Of a stretch of DNA of 64,000 nucleotides, positions 35,779 through 45,396 are shown one piece after another. Source of the DNA: Nocardia tengchongensis (GTDB lineage: Bacteria > Actinomycetota > Actinomycetes > Mycobacteriales > Mycobacteriaceae); the NCBI RefSeq assembly GCF_018362975.1, contig NZ_CP074371.1, positions 6,572,001-6,636,000 on the forward strand, in the 5' to 3' direction. Both the position numbers and the translations under genes were made by a program. Each line of letters opens with the position of its first letter. The first letter of the stretch is position 1. Below the pieces are notes generated by a model, which saw nothing but the letters and a program-made list of their open reading frames with translations, was not told the origin of the DNA and did not search any database.

Positions 35779-36882
35779 CTACCCGATCCGCTGCGCCTGC
35801 GGGAAGGTCCAGGTGCCGTCGAGAATGCTCTGCTGCGGACGGTAGAGGCGGACCATGTAGTTCCAGTTGGGGGTGGTCGGCAGGCAGTTGGGGATCTGGC
35901 CGTCGCAGCCACCGAACTGGATGTCGTACGAGCCGTCGACGTTCTTCTTGGCGGTGACGTTGTTGACCGAGTACGCATTGAGCGGGTTGGGCTGGTAGTA
36001 GCCCTCGGCGTTGTAGACGCTGACTGACCAGAAGCCGTCCACGGGAACATCTTTCACGTGCAGGGTGTAGTTGAGGTTGCCGCTGTAGTCGGGCGGGATG
36101 ACGTTGAGATAGAAGGCATCCTTCTCGGGGTTGCCACCCCAGGCGGACGCCGAAGTGATCAGGTGCCGAACCTCGTCGACCTGCCCCCGCGCGCCGAAGG
36201 AGTTCTTGGTGTCGGGCAGGGTGGTGGCCAGGGTCAGCAGGGCGTCGCGGACCTTGTCCTGGCCGGCCTTGTCCCACTGAGGGATCTCGAAGCTGCCCTT
36301 GCCGGCCTGTTCGAGGGTGATCGCGTCCTGCAGCTTGTGAACGGTGTCCACGTCGGCGGGGTTGCCCGGGTCTACGAATGTGCGGATCGCCAGCATCACA
36401 TAGCGGGTGCCGATCTTGTCGCGGTCGTAGGTGTATTTGCCTGGCTTGTAGACGACTTCGGACACGTATTCGTCCTCGTCGAGGACCATCATCGACATGA
36501 ACCGGCTACCGGCGTCGGGGAGCGTGACCGTGACCGGGCCCGCAGCCAGGTCGATGACTGCCGAGGAGTACAGCGTGTCACGGTTGGAGCGGATGACGGC
36601 CTGTTGGTCGATCGGCATGGGCTCGCGGAAGTGGTCGAACGTGCCGATTCCCACCTTCGCCACCGACATGGCGAACTGGCGGTCGGTCTCCGCGCGCGGG
36701 AAGTTGTCGGCGGTGACGGCCGCCGGCTGGTTCGGTGGATAGTCCACCGCGGCCTGAGCCTTCGCACTCGCACTGGTGCTCGTCGCCACACTCGAGCCCG
36801 AGGAATCGTTGCCACAGGCTGCCGCGGTGGCACACACCAGTAGCGCGCTGATCACTGCCGTACCAGATCGCAGAGTCTTCAC
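35779..36882 (-). CDS. DUF1254/DUF1214 lipoprotein
   Basis: 367 aa from GTG 36882, behind AAGGAG at good spacing. Signal peptide with lipobox ATAAACG (Cys23), Ser/Thr-rich linker, then DUF1254 (TDRQFAMSVAKVGIGTFDHF ... NRDTLYSSAVIDLAAGPVTVTLP ... YDRDKIGTRYVML) and DUF1214 (LNYTLHVKDVPVDGFWSVSVYN ... YMVRLYRPQQSILDGTWTFP). Function of the family is unestablished. It is divergent (204 bases) from a second DUF1254 gene, and the two share the domain order. Confidence 0.87.
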   Translation of the reverse strand: MKTLRSGTAVISALLVCATAAACGNDSSGSSVATSTSASAKAQAAVDYPPNQPAAVTADNFPRAETDRQFAMSVAKVGIGTFDHFREPMPIDQQAVIRSNRDTLYSSAVIDLAAGPVTVTLPDAGSRFMSMMVLDEDEYVSEVVYKPGKYTYDRDKIGTRYVMLAIRTFVDPGNPADVDTVHKLQDAITLEQAGKGSFEIPQWDKAGQDKVRDALLTLATTLPDTKNSFGARGQVDEVRHLITSASAWGGNPEKDAFYLNVIPPDYSGNLNYTLHVKDVPVDGFWSVSVYNAEGYYQPNPLNAYSVNNVTAKKNVDGSYDIQFGGCDGQIPNCLPTTPNWNYMVRLYRPQQSILDGTWTFPQAQRIG

Positions 36883-37086
36883 GCACTCGCTCCTTCTCGA
36901 TTGGACGGCCGGCCCGGACCCGACTCCGGCCAATACCGCTTCCAGCTACCACTCAGCACATCTACCGCATACGGGGTCGAAACAGATGAATAGCCACGTC
37001 GCGGTTCTCTATCGATCAAACTCGAGATAGTCAGCGAACCCGTGGCAATTACGCTGGGATCGAGGTCGCGCTGCTACTTTCCGGCC

Positions 37087-38598
37087 ATGTCACCCGATAA
37101 CGAAGCCTCACCCAGATCCGGCGATTCCGGCCCCACCGTGTCCAGGCGCGCGGCCCTGCTCGGAGCGGTCGCCACAGCGGCCCTCGGCGCGGCCATCGGT
37201 GGCGGCGCGGTCGCGATATCCAAGCGCGACGACGATGACTCGAAATCGGACACATCCGCGAAGCCGGACTCCAGCATCGACCGCGATCTGATCTCGTCCA
37301 GGGCATTCGAAGCGGTCGTGTGGGGCATGCCCGCCGTCAACTACGACAGGATGTTGCAGGCCGCGATCGGGATCGGCGGCGGCTCGAACCAGATCGTCTA
37401 CTGGTCGAAACTGGTGGATTGGAAGAACCAGACCCTCACCCCGAACCCGAACGCCGTCTATTTGATGCCGTTCTATGACACCTCGGCCGGGCCGGTCGTT
37501 CTGGAAATCCCGCCCGCCGACGGCGATTCCAAGATCACGGGCTCCATCGACTCGGTGTGGCAGACACCCTTGGCCGACGTCGGCCCGGCCGGCATCGACA
37601 AGGGCGCGGGCGGACGGTATCTGATCCTGGCGCCCGGCTACAGCGGACAGATCCCCGACGGGTTCATTCCGCTGCATTCCGAAACCAAAGCCGGATTCGC
37701 GTTGCTGCGCTCGAATTTGAAGAGCGGCACCGACGCCGATGTGGCCGCCGCCGTGGACTACGGCAAGCGGGCTCGCCTCTACAGGCTCGATGCCGCCGGA
37801 AACCCACCCCCGACAACGTATGTCGATGCGTCGGGCAAGGAATTCGACGCCACCATCCCTTACAACCGGGACTTCTTCACCACGCTGAACAGGGTGGTGC
37901 AAGCCGAGGGATGGCTACCTCGCGACATGGCGATGGTCAACCAGCTCTCCAGCCTCGGTATCACCAAAGGTGCTCCATACCAGCCGGACTCGGCAACGCT
38001 AACGCGGTTGGACGATGCCGCGGCCGACGCGGAAAAATGGCTCGACGAGCTGTACGTCAAATCCTTCGAACCCCCGTATTTCGACAACACCCATTGGGCG
38101 CTGCCCGCGAATCAGCAGCTGGTCACTGCCATGCACGACGGCTTCGCCGACCCTGCCAACTATCCGGTCGACGCCCGCGGCATGACCTACTCGTTCGCCT
38201 TCTTCGCCCCGAAAAACCTTGGCACGGGGCAGTTCTACCTGGTGTCGATCCACGACTCCGAGGGCAAGGACTTCGAGGGCGGCAAAAACTACAAGGTCAC
38301 TGTGCCGGCACACGTTCCGGTATCGCTCTACTGGTCGGCCACCGCCTACGACCGCGAAACCCATACCCTGATCCGCGATGCAGACTGGGCCAGCCGCGCC
38401 TCCAATACCCCTGGTCTGCAGACCAATTCAGACGGATCGATCGACCTTTACATCGGCCCGAGCGCACCCGACGGCAAGAAATCCAACTGGATTCCTACCA
38501 AGTCCGGGAAGAAGTTCGAGATCATGTTCCGCTTTTACGGGCCGCAGCCGCCGCTCTCCGAGAAGACCTGGAAGCTGCCGGACATCCAGCCTGCGTGA
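37087..38598 (+). CDS. DUF1254/DUF1214 protein with Tat signal
   Basis: 503 aa from ATG 37087. Twin-arginine signal SRRAALLG (about residue 19) followed by an Ala/Gly hydrophobic stretch. DUF1254 region: AFEAVVWGMPAVNYDRMLQA ... TLTPNPNAVYLMPFYDTSAGPVVLEIPPA; DUF1214 region near the C-terminus: NYKVTVPAHVPVSLYWSATAYDRETHTLI ... FRFYGPQPPLSEKTWKLPDIQ. Longer than its lipoprotein partner, but the same architecture, so the two are paralogues using different export routes. Function unknown. Confidence 0.87.
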   Translation: MSPDNEASPRSGDSGPTVSRRAALLGAVATAALGAAIGGGAVAISKRDDDDSKSDTSAKPDSSIDRDLISSRAFEAVVWGMPAVNYDRMLQAAIGIGGGSNQIVYWSKLVDWKNQTLTPNPNAVYLMPFYDTSAGPVVLEIPPADGDSKITGSIDSVWQTPLADVGPAGIDKGAGGRYLILAPGYSGQIPDGFIPLHSETKAGFALLRSNLKSGTDADVAAAVDYGKRARLYRLDAAGNPPPTTYVDASGKEFDATIPYNRDFFTTLNRVVQAEGWLPRDMAMVNQLSSLGITKGAPYQPDSATLTRLDDAAADAEKWLDELYVKSFEPPYFDNTHWALPANQQLVTAMHDGFADPANYPVDARGMTYSFAFFAPKNLGTGQFYLVSIHDSEGKDFEGGKNYKVTVPAHVPVSLYWSATAYDRETHTLIRDADWASRASNTPGLQTNSDGSIDLYIGPSAPDGKKSNWIPTKSGKKFEIMFRFYGPQPPLSEKTWKLPDIQPA

Positions 38599-38713
38599 CG
38601 TTCGTGCACTGGGGTCGAAATCGGCCCCAGCGCACGGGGATCAGGATGTGAAAAGCACTGTGCAACAATTGAATTCGCTCTACTCGTGGATAGGATCGCG
38701 GTAGAATGGGTGT

Positions 38714-40186
38714 ATGAATTGGGGCGGTGAGATTCTCGAGCTCGATACCCCGGTGGCCGTTGCCGCCGAGCGGGTGTTCGATGCCGTGGATATCCTGCTC
38801 AAAAACAGCCTCGATCCGATTTCCGATGACGGTGTCGTGGAATTGATGCGGGATTGGGAAGTCGCGCGGCGGAAGATGGCGGCGTTCGAGCACAAGCTCG
38901 TTCGGGAAGCCGAGAACCGGAACCTGCCAGACAAGGCGGGGGTGAAGACGACCGCGAAGTTCCTCGCGCAGACCTTGCGGCTCGGGCATGGCGAAGCTTG
39001 TGCGCGGGCGCGGGCCGCGGAGGTGTTGGGGTTGCGGCAGGAAGCCGGGCAGGCGTTGGAGCCGGTGCTGCCGTGGACGGCCACCTATCAGGCGATGGGG
39101 TTGGTGTCGGTGGATTCGGCGCGGCGGATCGCGAAGATCATGGACCGGGTACCGGGCAAGGTCGACCCGGAGTTGCGGGAGCTCGCCGAATTCCAGCTGG
39201 CCAGCTTCGCAGCCCAATCCAGCCCGGACGATCTCCCGAAGGTCGGGGACCGGTTGCTGGGGTACCTCGACCCCGACGGGCGGTTGACCGACGAGGGCGA
39301 CCGGCAGCGGCGGCGTGGCATCACGCTGAGCAAGCAGGGCGTGGACGGCATGTCCACCATGGTCGCGGAGTTGACCCCGGCCGCGCGGGCGTTGTTCGAT
39401 CCGATCTTCGCCAGCCTGGCCCAGCCCGGCATGTGCAACCCCGACGACGCTGAAAGCCCCTGGACCACAGACGGACTCGACGACGAAGCGCTCGCCGGTT
39501 TGGAGCGTGCCGCCCGTCGCGACACCCGCACCGCAGCCCAGCGCAACCACGACGCCATGGTCGCGTTCCTGCGCCCGGAAATGGGTCCGGCGAACCTGGG
39601 TCAGCACCGTGGGCTGCCGGTGTCGACGATCATCACCATGTCGCTGGCCGAGGTGGAAGCCGCTGCCGGGGTGGCCACCACCGCTTCGGGTGGGACGGTG
39701 CCGTCGGAGCAGGCGTTGCAGCTGGCGCAGAAGTCCAAGCCGTTCCTCGCGATCTTCGACCACGCCGGACGCCCCCTGCACCTCGGCCGCACCAAGCGCC
39801 TCGCCAACTCTGCCCAGCGGATGGCGTTGATCGCCACCGAGCGCGGCTGCACCCGACCGGGTTGCGGCGCCCCCGCCACTTTGACCCAGGTGCATCATGT
39901 GACCGAGTGGGCCAAGGGCGGGGCCACCGACATCGAGAACCTCACCCTGGCCTGCGACGCCTGCCACGCCATGATCCACGACGGTCCGGGCGGTTGGAAA
40001 ACCGTTGCCATGCCAGCGGATTCGGAACACGCAGGCCGGACCGGGTGGATAGCTCCGCGCCACATCGATCCGACCGGTATGCCCAAGGTCAATGATCGGC
40101 ATCATGCGGGTGAGTTGATGGCCGCGTCGCTGGCGCGACTGCGCGATCGCACGCGCCCACCGGTCAAATGGTGGTCACGCCCCTGA
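38714..40186 (+). CDS. HNH endonuclease family protein (13E12-type, DUF222)
   Basis: 490 aa, start ATG 38714 behind weak A/T-rich sequence. The DUF222 domain occupies about residues 30-330 (RKMAAFEHKLVREAENRN ... RTAAQRNHDAMVAFL). The C-terminal HNH motif is complete: CTRPGCGAPATLTQVHHVTEW ... DNLTLACDACH-type pattern, with two zinc CxxC pairs and catalytic His-His. Members are repetitive in mycobacterial and nocardial genomes and may be mobile-associated. It is preceded by a hairpin-like CTGGGG...CCCCAG sequence near 38609-38630. Confidence 0.88.
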   Translation: MNWGGEILELDTPVAVAAERVFDAVDILLKNSLDPISDDGVVELMRDWEVARRKMAAFEHKLVREAENRNLPDKAGVKTTAKFLAQTLRLGHGEACARARAAEVLGLRQEAGQALEPVLPWTATYQAMGLVSVDSARRIAKIMDRVPGKVDPELRELAEFQLASFAAQSSPDDLPKVGDRLLGYLDPDGRLTDEGDRQRRRGITLSKQGVDGMSTMVAELTPAARALFDPIFASLAQPGMCNPDDAESPWTTDGLDDEALAGLERAARRDTRTAAQRNHDAMVAFLRPEMGPANLGQHRGLPVSTIITMSLAEVEAAAGVATTASGGTVPSEQALQLAQKSKPFLAIFDHAGRPLHLGRTKRLANSAQRMALIATERGCTRPGCGAPATLTQVHHVTEWAKGGATDIENLTLACDACHAMIHDGPGGWKTVAMPADSEHAGRTGWIAPRHIDPTGMPKVNDRHHAGELMAASLARLRDRTRPPVKWWSRP

Positions 40187-40549
40187 TTTTATTGCTCCCC
40201 TGAATTCAAAGCCGGAGCCTCACCACAGGTGGGGCCCTTCGGGCTGCTTGCGTCACGGCTGCTCGTGCCGCAAGCGCGTACGCAAAACTACACAGAGTGT
40301 GGTTACGTCGCCTGCCCTACCGGACCTGGGCTGACGCCAAGACGGGAGCCGTATCCGGCCGATCCCAGCCCAGGGACTGCACGGATCACCTTCTACAGAA
40401 ACCGCCAACCCCCATCCCTTCGTTTTCGCTGGGATGCTGCGCGGCCGGACCGTGAGTGGGGCTGGTAGGTGAGGGGGCCTCGCAAGCTCGGCCACCCTCT
40501 CCCTTATCCAGGCGTCTTTTGTCTTTAGTCTTCTTTTTCTTTGGTTTTC
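40187..40549. other. Intergenic region without a recognisable gene
   Basis: 363 bases between the HNH protein and hflX. It is somewhat less G+C-rich toward its end, with a pyrimidine-rich run (TCTTTAGTCTTCTTTTTCTT, 40518-40540) just before the hflX stop; that run would read as an A/G-rich strand on the hflX transcript and could be part of its termination. Nothing resembling a gene or RNA was seen. Confidence 0.5.
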
Positions 40550-42058
40550 CTACGCAGCACCGAAGTCCGACTCAACGGCCTCGTCCTGCCCGCCCGCGTG
40601 AGCGTAGTCAGCCAACTGGCCCGCAAGGCTGTTCGGGACACGAGCACGAACCCGAGTTCCGGTTTCCTCATGCTCGGTACTGAGGATCTTGCCGTCCGCA
40701 TGAATACGAGCCAGCAAATCGCCCCGCGTGTACGGCAGCAGAACACTGACCTCGACATCCAGTCCGCCCAGAATCTGGCCGAGCCGGTCACGAAGCTGGT
40801 CGAGCCCCTCACCAGTCCGAGCCGAGACAAAGGCAGCGTCCGGCATCCAGCCACGCAGCTGCGTAACCTCCAGCGGATCCAGCGCGTCAATCTTGTTGAC
40901 CACCAGGAACTCCGGCGGAGGCGGCGTCTTGGTGTCCTTCAGAACATCCGCGATAACCTCACGGACCGCCTTGATCTGCTGATCCGGCAACGGATCGGAA
41001 CCGTCGACAACATGCAGCAGCAGATCCGCTCCCGTCACCTCTTCAAGAGTGGAACGGAACGCCTCGACCAACTGCGTAGGCAGGTGGCGGACGAATCCGA
41101 CGGTGTCGGTGAAGACGACCTCACGCCCATCCTCCAACGCAGCCCGCCGCGTAGTCGGATCCAAGGTCGCGAACAGCGCGTCCTGCACCAGGATTCCGGC
41201 GTCGGTCAAAGCGTTCATCAACGACGACTTACCGGCGTTGGTGTACCCGACGATCGCGACCTGCGGGATACCGCTCGACGCACGCTTGGCGCGCTTGGTG
41301 TCACGAGCCGTCTTCATCTCACGAATCTCGCGACGCAGCTTCGCCATTCGCTCACGAATGCGGCGGCGGTCGGTTTCGATCTTGGTCTCACCGGGGCCAC
41401 GCAGACCCACACCGCCATTGCTGCCCGCACGACCACCGGCCTGCCGGGACATCGACTCACCCCAGCCGCGCAGCCGCGGGAGCATGTACTCCATCTGGGC
41501 CAGCGAGACCTGCGCCTTGCCCTCCCGCGACGTGGCATGCTGGGCGAAAATGTCGAGAATCAGCGCGGTGCGGTCGATGACCTTCACCTTGACGATCTTC
41601 TCCAGCGCGGTCAGCTGCGCCGGCGACAGTTCACCATCACAGACCACGGTGTCGGCGCCATGCTCGAGCACCATGCCGCGCAGCTCGTCGGCCTTGCCGG
41701 AACCGATGTAAGTGGACTTGTCAGGGCGGTCGCGGCGCTGGATGAGCGCGTCGAGCACCTCCGAACCCGCCGTCTCCGCGAGCGCGGCCAATTCGGCCAT
41801 GCTGGCGTCGGCCTGCGCGGCCGTACCCTCGGTCCACACACCGACCAGCACCACGCGCTCCAGGCGCAGCTGCCGGTACTCGACCTCGGTGACGTCGGTG
41901 AGCTCGGTCGACAGGCCCGCAGTACGCCGCAGGGCGCTGCGCTCCTCGAGCTGCAACTCACCCTGTGTCGGCGCAGCCGACCAGCCGTTCTGGCCGGTCT
42001 CGGCGTCGTCGGCAATCTCCTCGGCGGGAGTGAACTCATACGTTTCTGGCTTACTCAT
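40550..42058 (-). CDS. hflX: GTPase HflX
   Basis: 502 aa from ATG 42058. N-terminal HflX domain (QRRDRPDKSTYIGSGKADEL), the linker with GLRGPGETKIETDRR, then the Era/Obg-type GTPase domain with G1 GYTNAGKSS, G3 DTVGFVRHLP and G4 NKID. HflX binds the 50S subunit and splits stalled or hibernating ribosomes; in mycobacteria it affects the response to hypoxia and macrolides. The start is after an alternative upstream ATG that lacks a site. First gene of the conserved block. Confidence 0.97.
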   Translation of the reverse strand: MSKPETYEFTPAEEIADDAETGQNGWSAAPTQGELQLEERSALRRTAGLSTELTDVTEVEYRQLRLERVVLVGVWTEGTAAQADASMAELAALAETAGSEVLDALIQRRDRPDKSTYIGSGKADELRGMVLEHGADTVVCDGELSPAQLTALEKIVKVKVIDRTALILDIFAQHATSREGKAQVSLAQMEYMLPRLRGWGESMSRQAGGRAGSNGGVGLRGPGETKIETDRRRIRERMAKLRREIREMKTARDTKRAKRASSGIPQVAIVGYTNAGKSSLMNALTDAGILVQDALFATLDPTTRRAALEDGREVVFTDTVGFVRHLPTQLVEAFRSTLEEVTGADLLLHVVDGSDPLPDQQIKAVREVIADVLKDTKTPPPPEFLVVNKIDALDPLEVTQLRGWMPDAAFVSARTGEGLDQLRDRLGQILGGLDVEVSVLLPYTRGDLLARIHADGKILSTEHEETGTRVRARVPNSLAGQLADYAHAGGQDEAVESDFGAA

Positions 42059-42100
42059 ACACCTCCATAGTCCCACGTCCCAACGAACGACCGCATTCGG

Positions 42101-42472
42101 TTATTTCACGGCGAAGCGTTCGCCCGCTCGGGTGATGACATCGTCGAGGACTTCGCGGGAGCGCAGGAGGTCGGCGATGGTGCGATCGATGCGGTCGCGT
42201 TCGGAGCGCAACTCGTCCACCAGCTCGGGTGTGGCGCGCTCGTTCGCGCCGCCATCGGTGTCACGCATGCACGGGAGGATCTCGAAGATCTTCTTGCTGT
42301 TGAGGCCGGCGGCGAACAGTTCTTGAATATGGATCACACGATCCACGGCGAGCTCCGGGTAATCGCGCTGACCGCCCGGGGTGCGGGCGGCGACCAGCAA
42401 ACCCTGCTCCTCGTAGTAACGCAGCGAACGCTCGCTCACACCGGTACGTTTTGCCAGCTCACCGATTCGCAT
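42101..42472 (-). CDS. MerR family regulator
   Basis: 123 aa from ATG 42472. N-terminal winged HTH: RIGELAKRTGVSERSLRYYEEQGLL with the classic MerR pattern, then a dimerisation helix ending RAGERFAVK. Only one cysteine (ILPCMRD) is present, so metal sensing of the ArsR-like kind is unlikely; the ligand may be a reactive electrophile or other small molecule. Divergent from an Old Yellow Enzyme gene with a typical MerR promoter in between. Confidence 0.88.
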   Translation of the reverse strand: MRIGELAKRTGVSERSLRYYEEQGLLVAARTPGGQRDYPELAVDRVIHIQELFAAGLNSKKIFEILPCMRDTDGGANERATPELVDELRSERDRIDRTIADLLRSREVLDDVITRAGERFAVK

Positions 42473-42494
42473 GCGGCACTCCGGATTCCGAGGC

Positions 42495-42525
42495 TTGCAC
42501 CTCACATTGATGTCAGGTTCTACCT
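42495..42525 (+). promoter_or_regulatory. MerR-type promoter/operator of the Old Yellow Enzyme gene
   Basis: TTGCAC (-35-like, 42495-42500) and CTACCT (-10-like, 42520-42525) are 19 bases apart, the long spacing that MerR regulators correct by twisting DNA. Between them, ACCTCACATTGATGTCAGGT (42499-42518) is an inverted repeat with 8 of 9 pairs matching around TG, closely like SoxR/MerR boxes. It lies just upstream of the ATG at 42533, so the message leader would be very short. Confidence 0.75.
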
Positions 42526-42532
42526 TACCGGC

Positions 42533-43639
42533 ATGACGAACAACGACCTCTTCACCACCGGCCGCCTCGGCTCGCTGAAACTCCCGAACCAGCTGGTCAT
42601 GGCGCCGATGACCCGCAACCGCGCCGCCGCGGACGGCACCCCGACCGAGCTGATGGCCACCTACTACACCCAGCGGGCGAGCGCGGGACTGATCATCGCC
42701 GAGGCCGCCACCCCGAACCAGGTGGGACTGACCTACCCGAATATCCCCGCCATCTACACCGACTCGCACATCCAGGGCTGGCGGCGGGTCACCGACTCGG
42801 TGCGGGCCGCGGGCGGGCGCGTGGTCCTGCAACTCCAGCACGGCGGACGGGTCGGGCACCCGGACAACAGTGGCCTGACTCCCGTCGCGCCGTCGCCGAT
42901 CGCGCTGCCTGACACCGTTCACACACCCACCGGGCACCAGGAAGCCGTCACTCCGCGCGAGCTCACCGTCGACGAAATCCAGGACACCGTCACCGATTTC
43001 GCCACCGCCGCCCGCAATGCCGTGGCGGCAGGATTCGACGGCGTCGAAATCCACAGCGCCAACGGGTATCTGCTGCACCAGTTCCTGTCCGACAACACCA
43101 ACCAGCGCGGCGACGGCTACGGCGGATCGATCGCGAATCGGATCCGGTTCACCCTCGAGGTCGTGGACGCGGTGATCGCGGCCATCGGCGCCGAGCGGGT
43201 CGGGGTACGAATCGCGCCCGGCGTCAACGTCAACGGCATCGCCGAAAGCGACACCGACGAGCTGTACCCGGCGCTGGTCGCGGCCCTCGCGCAACGGCAG
43301 CCCGCATACCTGCACGTGGTGTTCGCCGACCCGGACAGCGTCCTCTTCCAGCAGATCCGCACCCTGTGGCCGACCACACTCATCGCGAACCCGAACCTCG
43401 GCTGGGGCGTCCCACTCCCCGCCGACGGCGGCGCCGCCGCGGCCCAGGGACTGCTCGCGGCAGGCGCGGACCTGGTGTCGCTGGGCCGGTCGTTCCTGGC
43501 CAACCCGGATCTGGTGCAGCGCCTGCGGATCGGCGCGCCCCTCAACACCGTCCGCGACGCACACCTGATGTACGTCGGCGGCGAGGAGGGCTACACCGAC
43601 TACCCCATGCTCGCAGACAGCACTGCCTACGCGGCGTGA
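42533..43639 (+). CDS. Old Yellow Enzyme family alkene reductase (FMN)
   Basis: 368 aa. OYE signatures: LVMAPMTRNRA near the N-terminus, LQLQHGGRV with the His-His-like substrate-binding region, VEIHSANGYLLHQFLSD ... QRGDGYGGS (barrel FMN site), and a C-terminal ADLVSLGRSFLANPDLVQRL. Reduces alpha,beta-unsaturated carbonyls or nitro compounds with NAD(P)H; used against electrophiles. Controlled by a MerR regulator through a 19-bp-spaced promoter. It ends 9 bases from the convergent dapF gene. Confidence 0.93.
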   Translation: MTNNDLFTTGRLGSLKLPNQLVMAPMTRNRAAADGTPTELMATYYTQRASAGLIIAEAATPNQVGLTYPNIPAIYTDSHIQGWRRVTDSVRAAGGRVVLQLQHGGRVGHPDNSGLTPVAPSPIALPDTVHTPTGHQEAVTPRELTVDEIQDTVTDFATAARNAVAAGFDGVEIHSANGYLLHQFLSDNTNQRGDGYGGSIANRIRFTLEVVDAVIAAIGAERVGVRIAPGVNVNGIAESDTDELYPALVAALAQRQPAYLHVVFADPDSVLFQQIRTLWPTTLIANPNLGWGVPLPADGGAAAAQGLLAAGADLVSLGRSFLANPDLVQRLRIGAPLNTVRDAHLMYVGGEEGYTDYPMLADSTAYAA

Positions 43640-43648
43640 GCGACCCGC

Positions 43649-44569
43649 TCAGGCGTCCTGCCACCACTTGGCCGCGATGCGGCCCGTCGCGACCAGTTCC
43701 GACGGGCCGCGCAGCCACGCGGCACCGTTCTCGATGCCGACCGTCACCACACCGCCCGGAATGTGAACCTTCACATGTCCCATATCCGAGGCCAGGTCGA
43801 AGCCGTCACGCGCCAGGGCGGCGGCGGCCGCGGCGACGGTTCCCGTTCCACAGGATCGGGTTTCGCCGACTCCGCGCTCGTACACGCGCATGTTCACACC
43901 CTTCTCACCGTCGGAGCCGACGGTCAGCGGGGTGAGGATCTCGACGTTCACACCGTGCGGGAACAGGGTGTGGTCGAAGCCGGGGGCGGTCTCGAGGTCG
44001 AGGCCGGCCAGCAGGGCCGGAGTCAGCTCCGGGTCGACGCAGGCCAGGTGCGGGTTGCCGACGTCGATGCCGAGGCCGGTGAATTCACGTCCGCTCAGCG
44101 TCGCCGTCGAAGCGCCCAGATTCTTCACACGGCCCATGGCCACGGTCACTTCGCCGTGCACGGGGTCGGCGTGATGCACCACCACGGGACGCGCGCCCGC
44201 GCGGGAGCCGACCACGAATTCGTTGCGCGACTCCAGTCCGGTCGCGACCAGGTAGTGCGCGAACACCCGCACCCCGTTGCCGCACATCTCGGCGATGGAC
44301 CCGTCCGCGTTGCGGTAGTCCATGAACCAGTCCTCGCCGCTGACACCCTCCGGCAGACCGGCCAGCACGCCGGTCTCGATCAGCGCGCCCGCGCGCGCGA
44401 CGCGCAGCACCCCGTCCGCGCCGAGCCCGCGCTGCCGGTCACACAGGGCGGCGATCCGGGATTCGGTGAGCTCCAGCCAGGCGTCCGGGTCCGGCAGCAC
44501 CACGAAGTCGTTCTGGGTGCCGTGGCCCTTGCTGAATTCGATATCAGCGGCGCTGTTCTCGCTCGTCAT
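43649..44569 (-). CDS. dapF: Diaminopimelate epimerase
   Basis: 306 aa from ATG 44569. The two catalytic cysteines are in EMCGNGVR (about residue 96) and RSCGTGT (about 240), with [16 protein letters not shown] at the N-terminus. The enzyme converts LL- to meso-diaminopimelate for lysine and peptidoglycan. It starts 5 bases after the TrmH-type gene and is part of the miaA-dapF block. Confidence 0.96.
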   Translation of the reverse strand: MTSENSAADIEFSKGHGTQNDFVVLPDPDAWLELTESRIAALCDRQRGLGADGVLRVARAGALIETGVLAGLPEGVSGEDWFMDYRNADGSIAEMCGNGVRVFAHYLVATGLESRNEFVVGSRAGARPVVVHHADPVHGEVTVAMGRVKNLGASTATLSGREFTGLGIDVGNPHLACVDPELTPALLAGLDLETAPGFDHTLFPHGVNVEILTPLTVGSDGEKGVNMRVYERGVGETRSCGTGTVAAAAAALARDGFDLASDMGHVKVHIPGGVVTVGIENGAAWLRGPSELVATGRIAAKWWQDA

Positions 44570-44574
44570 GGCTA

Positions 44575-45396
44575 TTACGGTAGCGCCCGGCGCTGCCGGG
44601 AGATTTCGTAGAGGGCCACCGCGGCCGCGGACGGCGCGCCGAGGGTGCCATCGGTGGGGATGCAGACCAGTTCGTCGCACACCTGTCGCCACGCCGGAGC
44701 CAGGGATTCACTCTCGTCGCCGAGGACCAGAACGGTGCCGCCGTCCAACTTCGCGTCGTCGAGGGCGAGGCCGCCGCGATCGTCGCTGCCGACGATGCGG
44801 GTCGCGATGCCGCGGGCCCGCTGCCGGTCCCGGAACGCCGCCACCTGGGCCGGCCCGGAGGTCCGCAGCACCGGGACCGCGAACAGCGCGCCGTCGGAGG
44901 CGCGCACGCTCTGCGGGTCGAAATGGTCGACGCCCGAACCGGTCACGATCACCCCGCCCGCCCCGAACGCCGCCGCCGAACGGATCAGCGCGCCCAGCCG
45001 GATCGCCGAAGAGGGCCGGTCGATCACCACCACGGTCGCCGGATCCGCCGCCGTGCCGGGTGCGAAATCCTCCAGCTCGGGCCGGCGCGTCACCGCGACC
45101 GCCACCAGTTCCGGCACCGGCTCGCTCGGTTCGGCCAGTTCGGCCATCACCTCCGGCACCAGGCCGACGCTGGGCACGCCGCTGGAATCGAGCAGCTGCC
45201 GCGCCCACGGCGACGGTTCGGGGTCGCCCAGCCGGTAGACCAGAGTCTCCAGCGGCCAACGGCATTCGAGGGCGCGGCTGATGGGCCGCGCACCCTGCAC
45301 CAGGAATCGAGAATCCCGGGTGCGTGCGGCGCGGGTGGTCAGATATGCCTGCCACACCCCGACCGCGGCGGTGCGTGTGTTCGCGCGACGCGTCAC
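44575..45396 (-). CDS. TrmH/SpoU family RNA methyltransferase
   Basis: 273 aa, start overlapping the miaA stop by four bases (ATGA). The SpoU domain occupies the C-terminal half with the AdoMet knot motifs: [15 protein letters not shown] (motif 1), [12 protein letters not shown] (motif 2) and [20 protein letters not shown] (motif 3, N/D G-x-L-x-x-P-S-like). It methylates ribose or base of an rRNA or tRNA; site unknown. Confidence 0.9.
   Translation of the reverse strand: MTRRANTRTAAVGVWQAYLTTRAARTRDSRFLVQGARPISRALECRWPLETLVYRLGDPEPSPWARQLLDSSGVPSVGLVPEVMAELAEPSEPVPELVAVAVTRRPELEDFAPGTAADPATVVVIDRPSSAIRLGALIRSAAAFGAGGVIVTGSGVDHFDPQSVRASDGALFAVPVLRTSGPAQVAAFRDRQRARGIATRIVGSDDRGGLALDDAKLDGGTVLVLGDESESLAPAWRQVCDELVCIPTDGTLGAPSAAAVALYEISRQRRALP

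Noticed and set aside
38609..38630. Hairpin CTGGGG...CCCCAG after the Tat DUF1254 gene
   Set aside because: Only six pairs in the outer stem and no T-tract; weak as a terminator.
40187..40549. Possible noncoding RNA in the 363-base gap before hflX
   Set aside because: No tRNA, riboswitch or conserved hairpin pattern could be recognised; the pyrimidine run may simply belong to termination.
42473..43564. Upstream extension of the MerR frame opposite the Old Yellow Enzyme gene
   Set aside because: The extension is the antisense of the reductase; MerR proteins start at the RIGELAKRTG motif, at ATG 42472.
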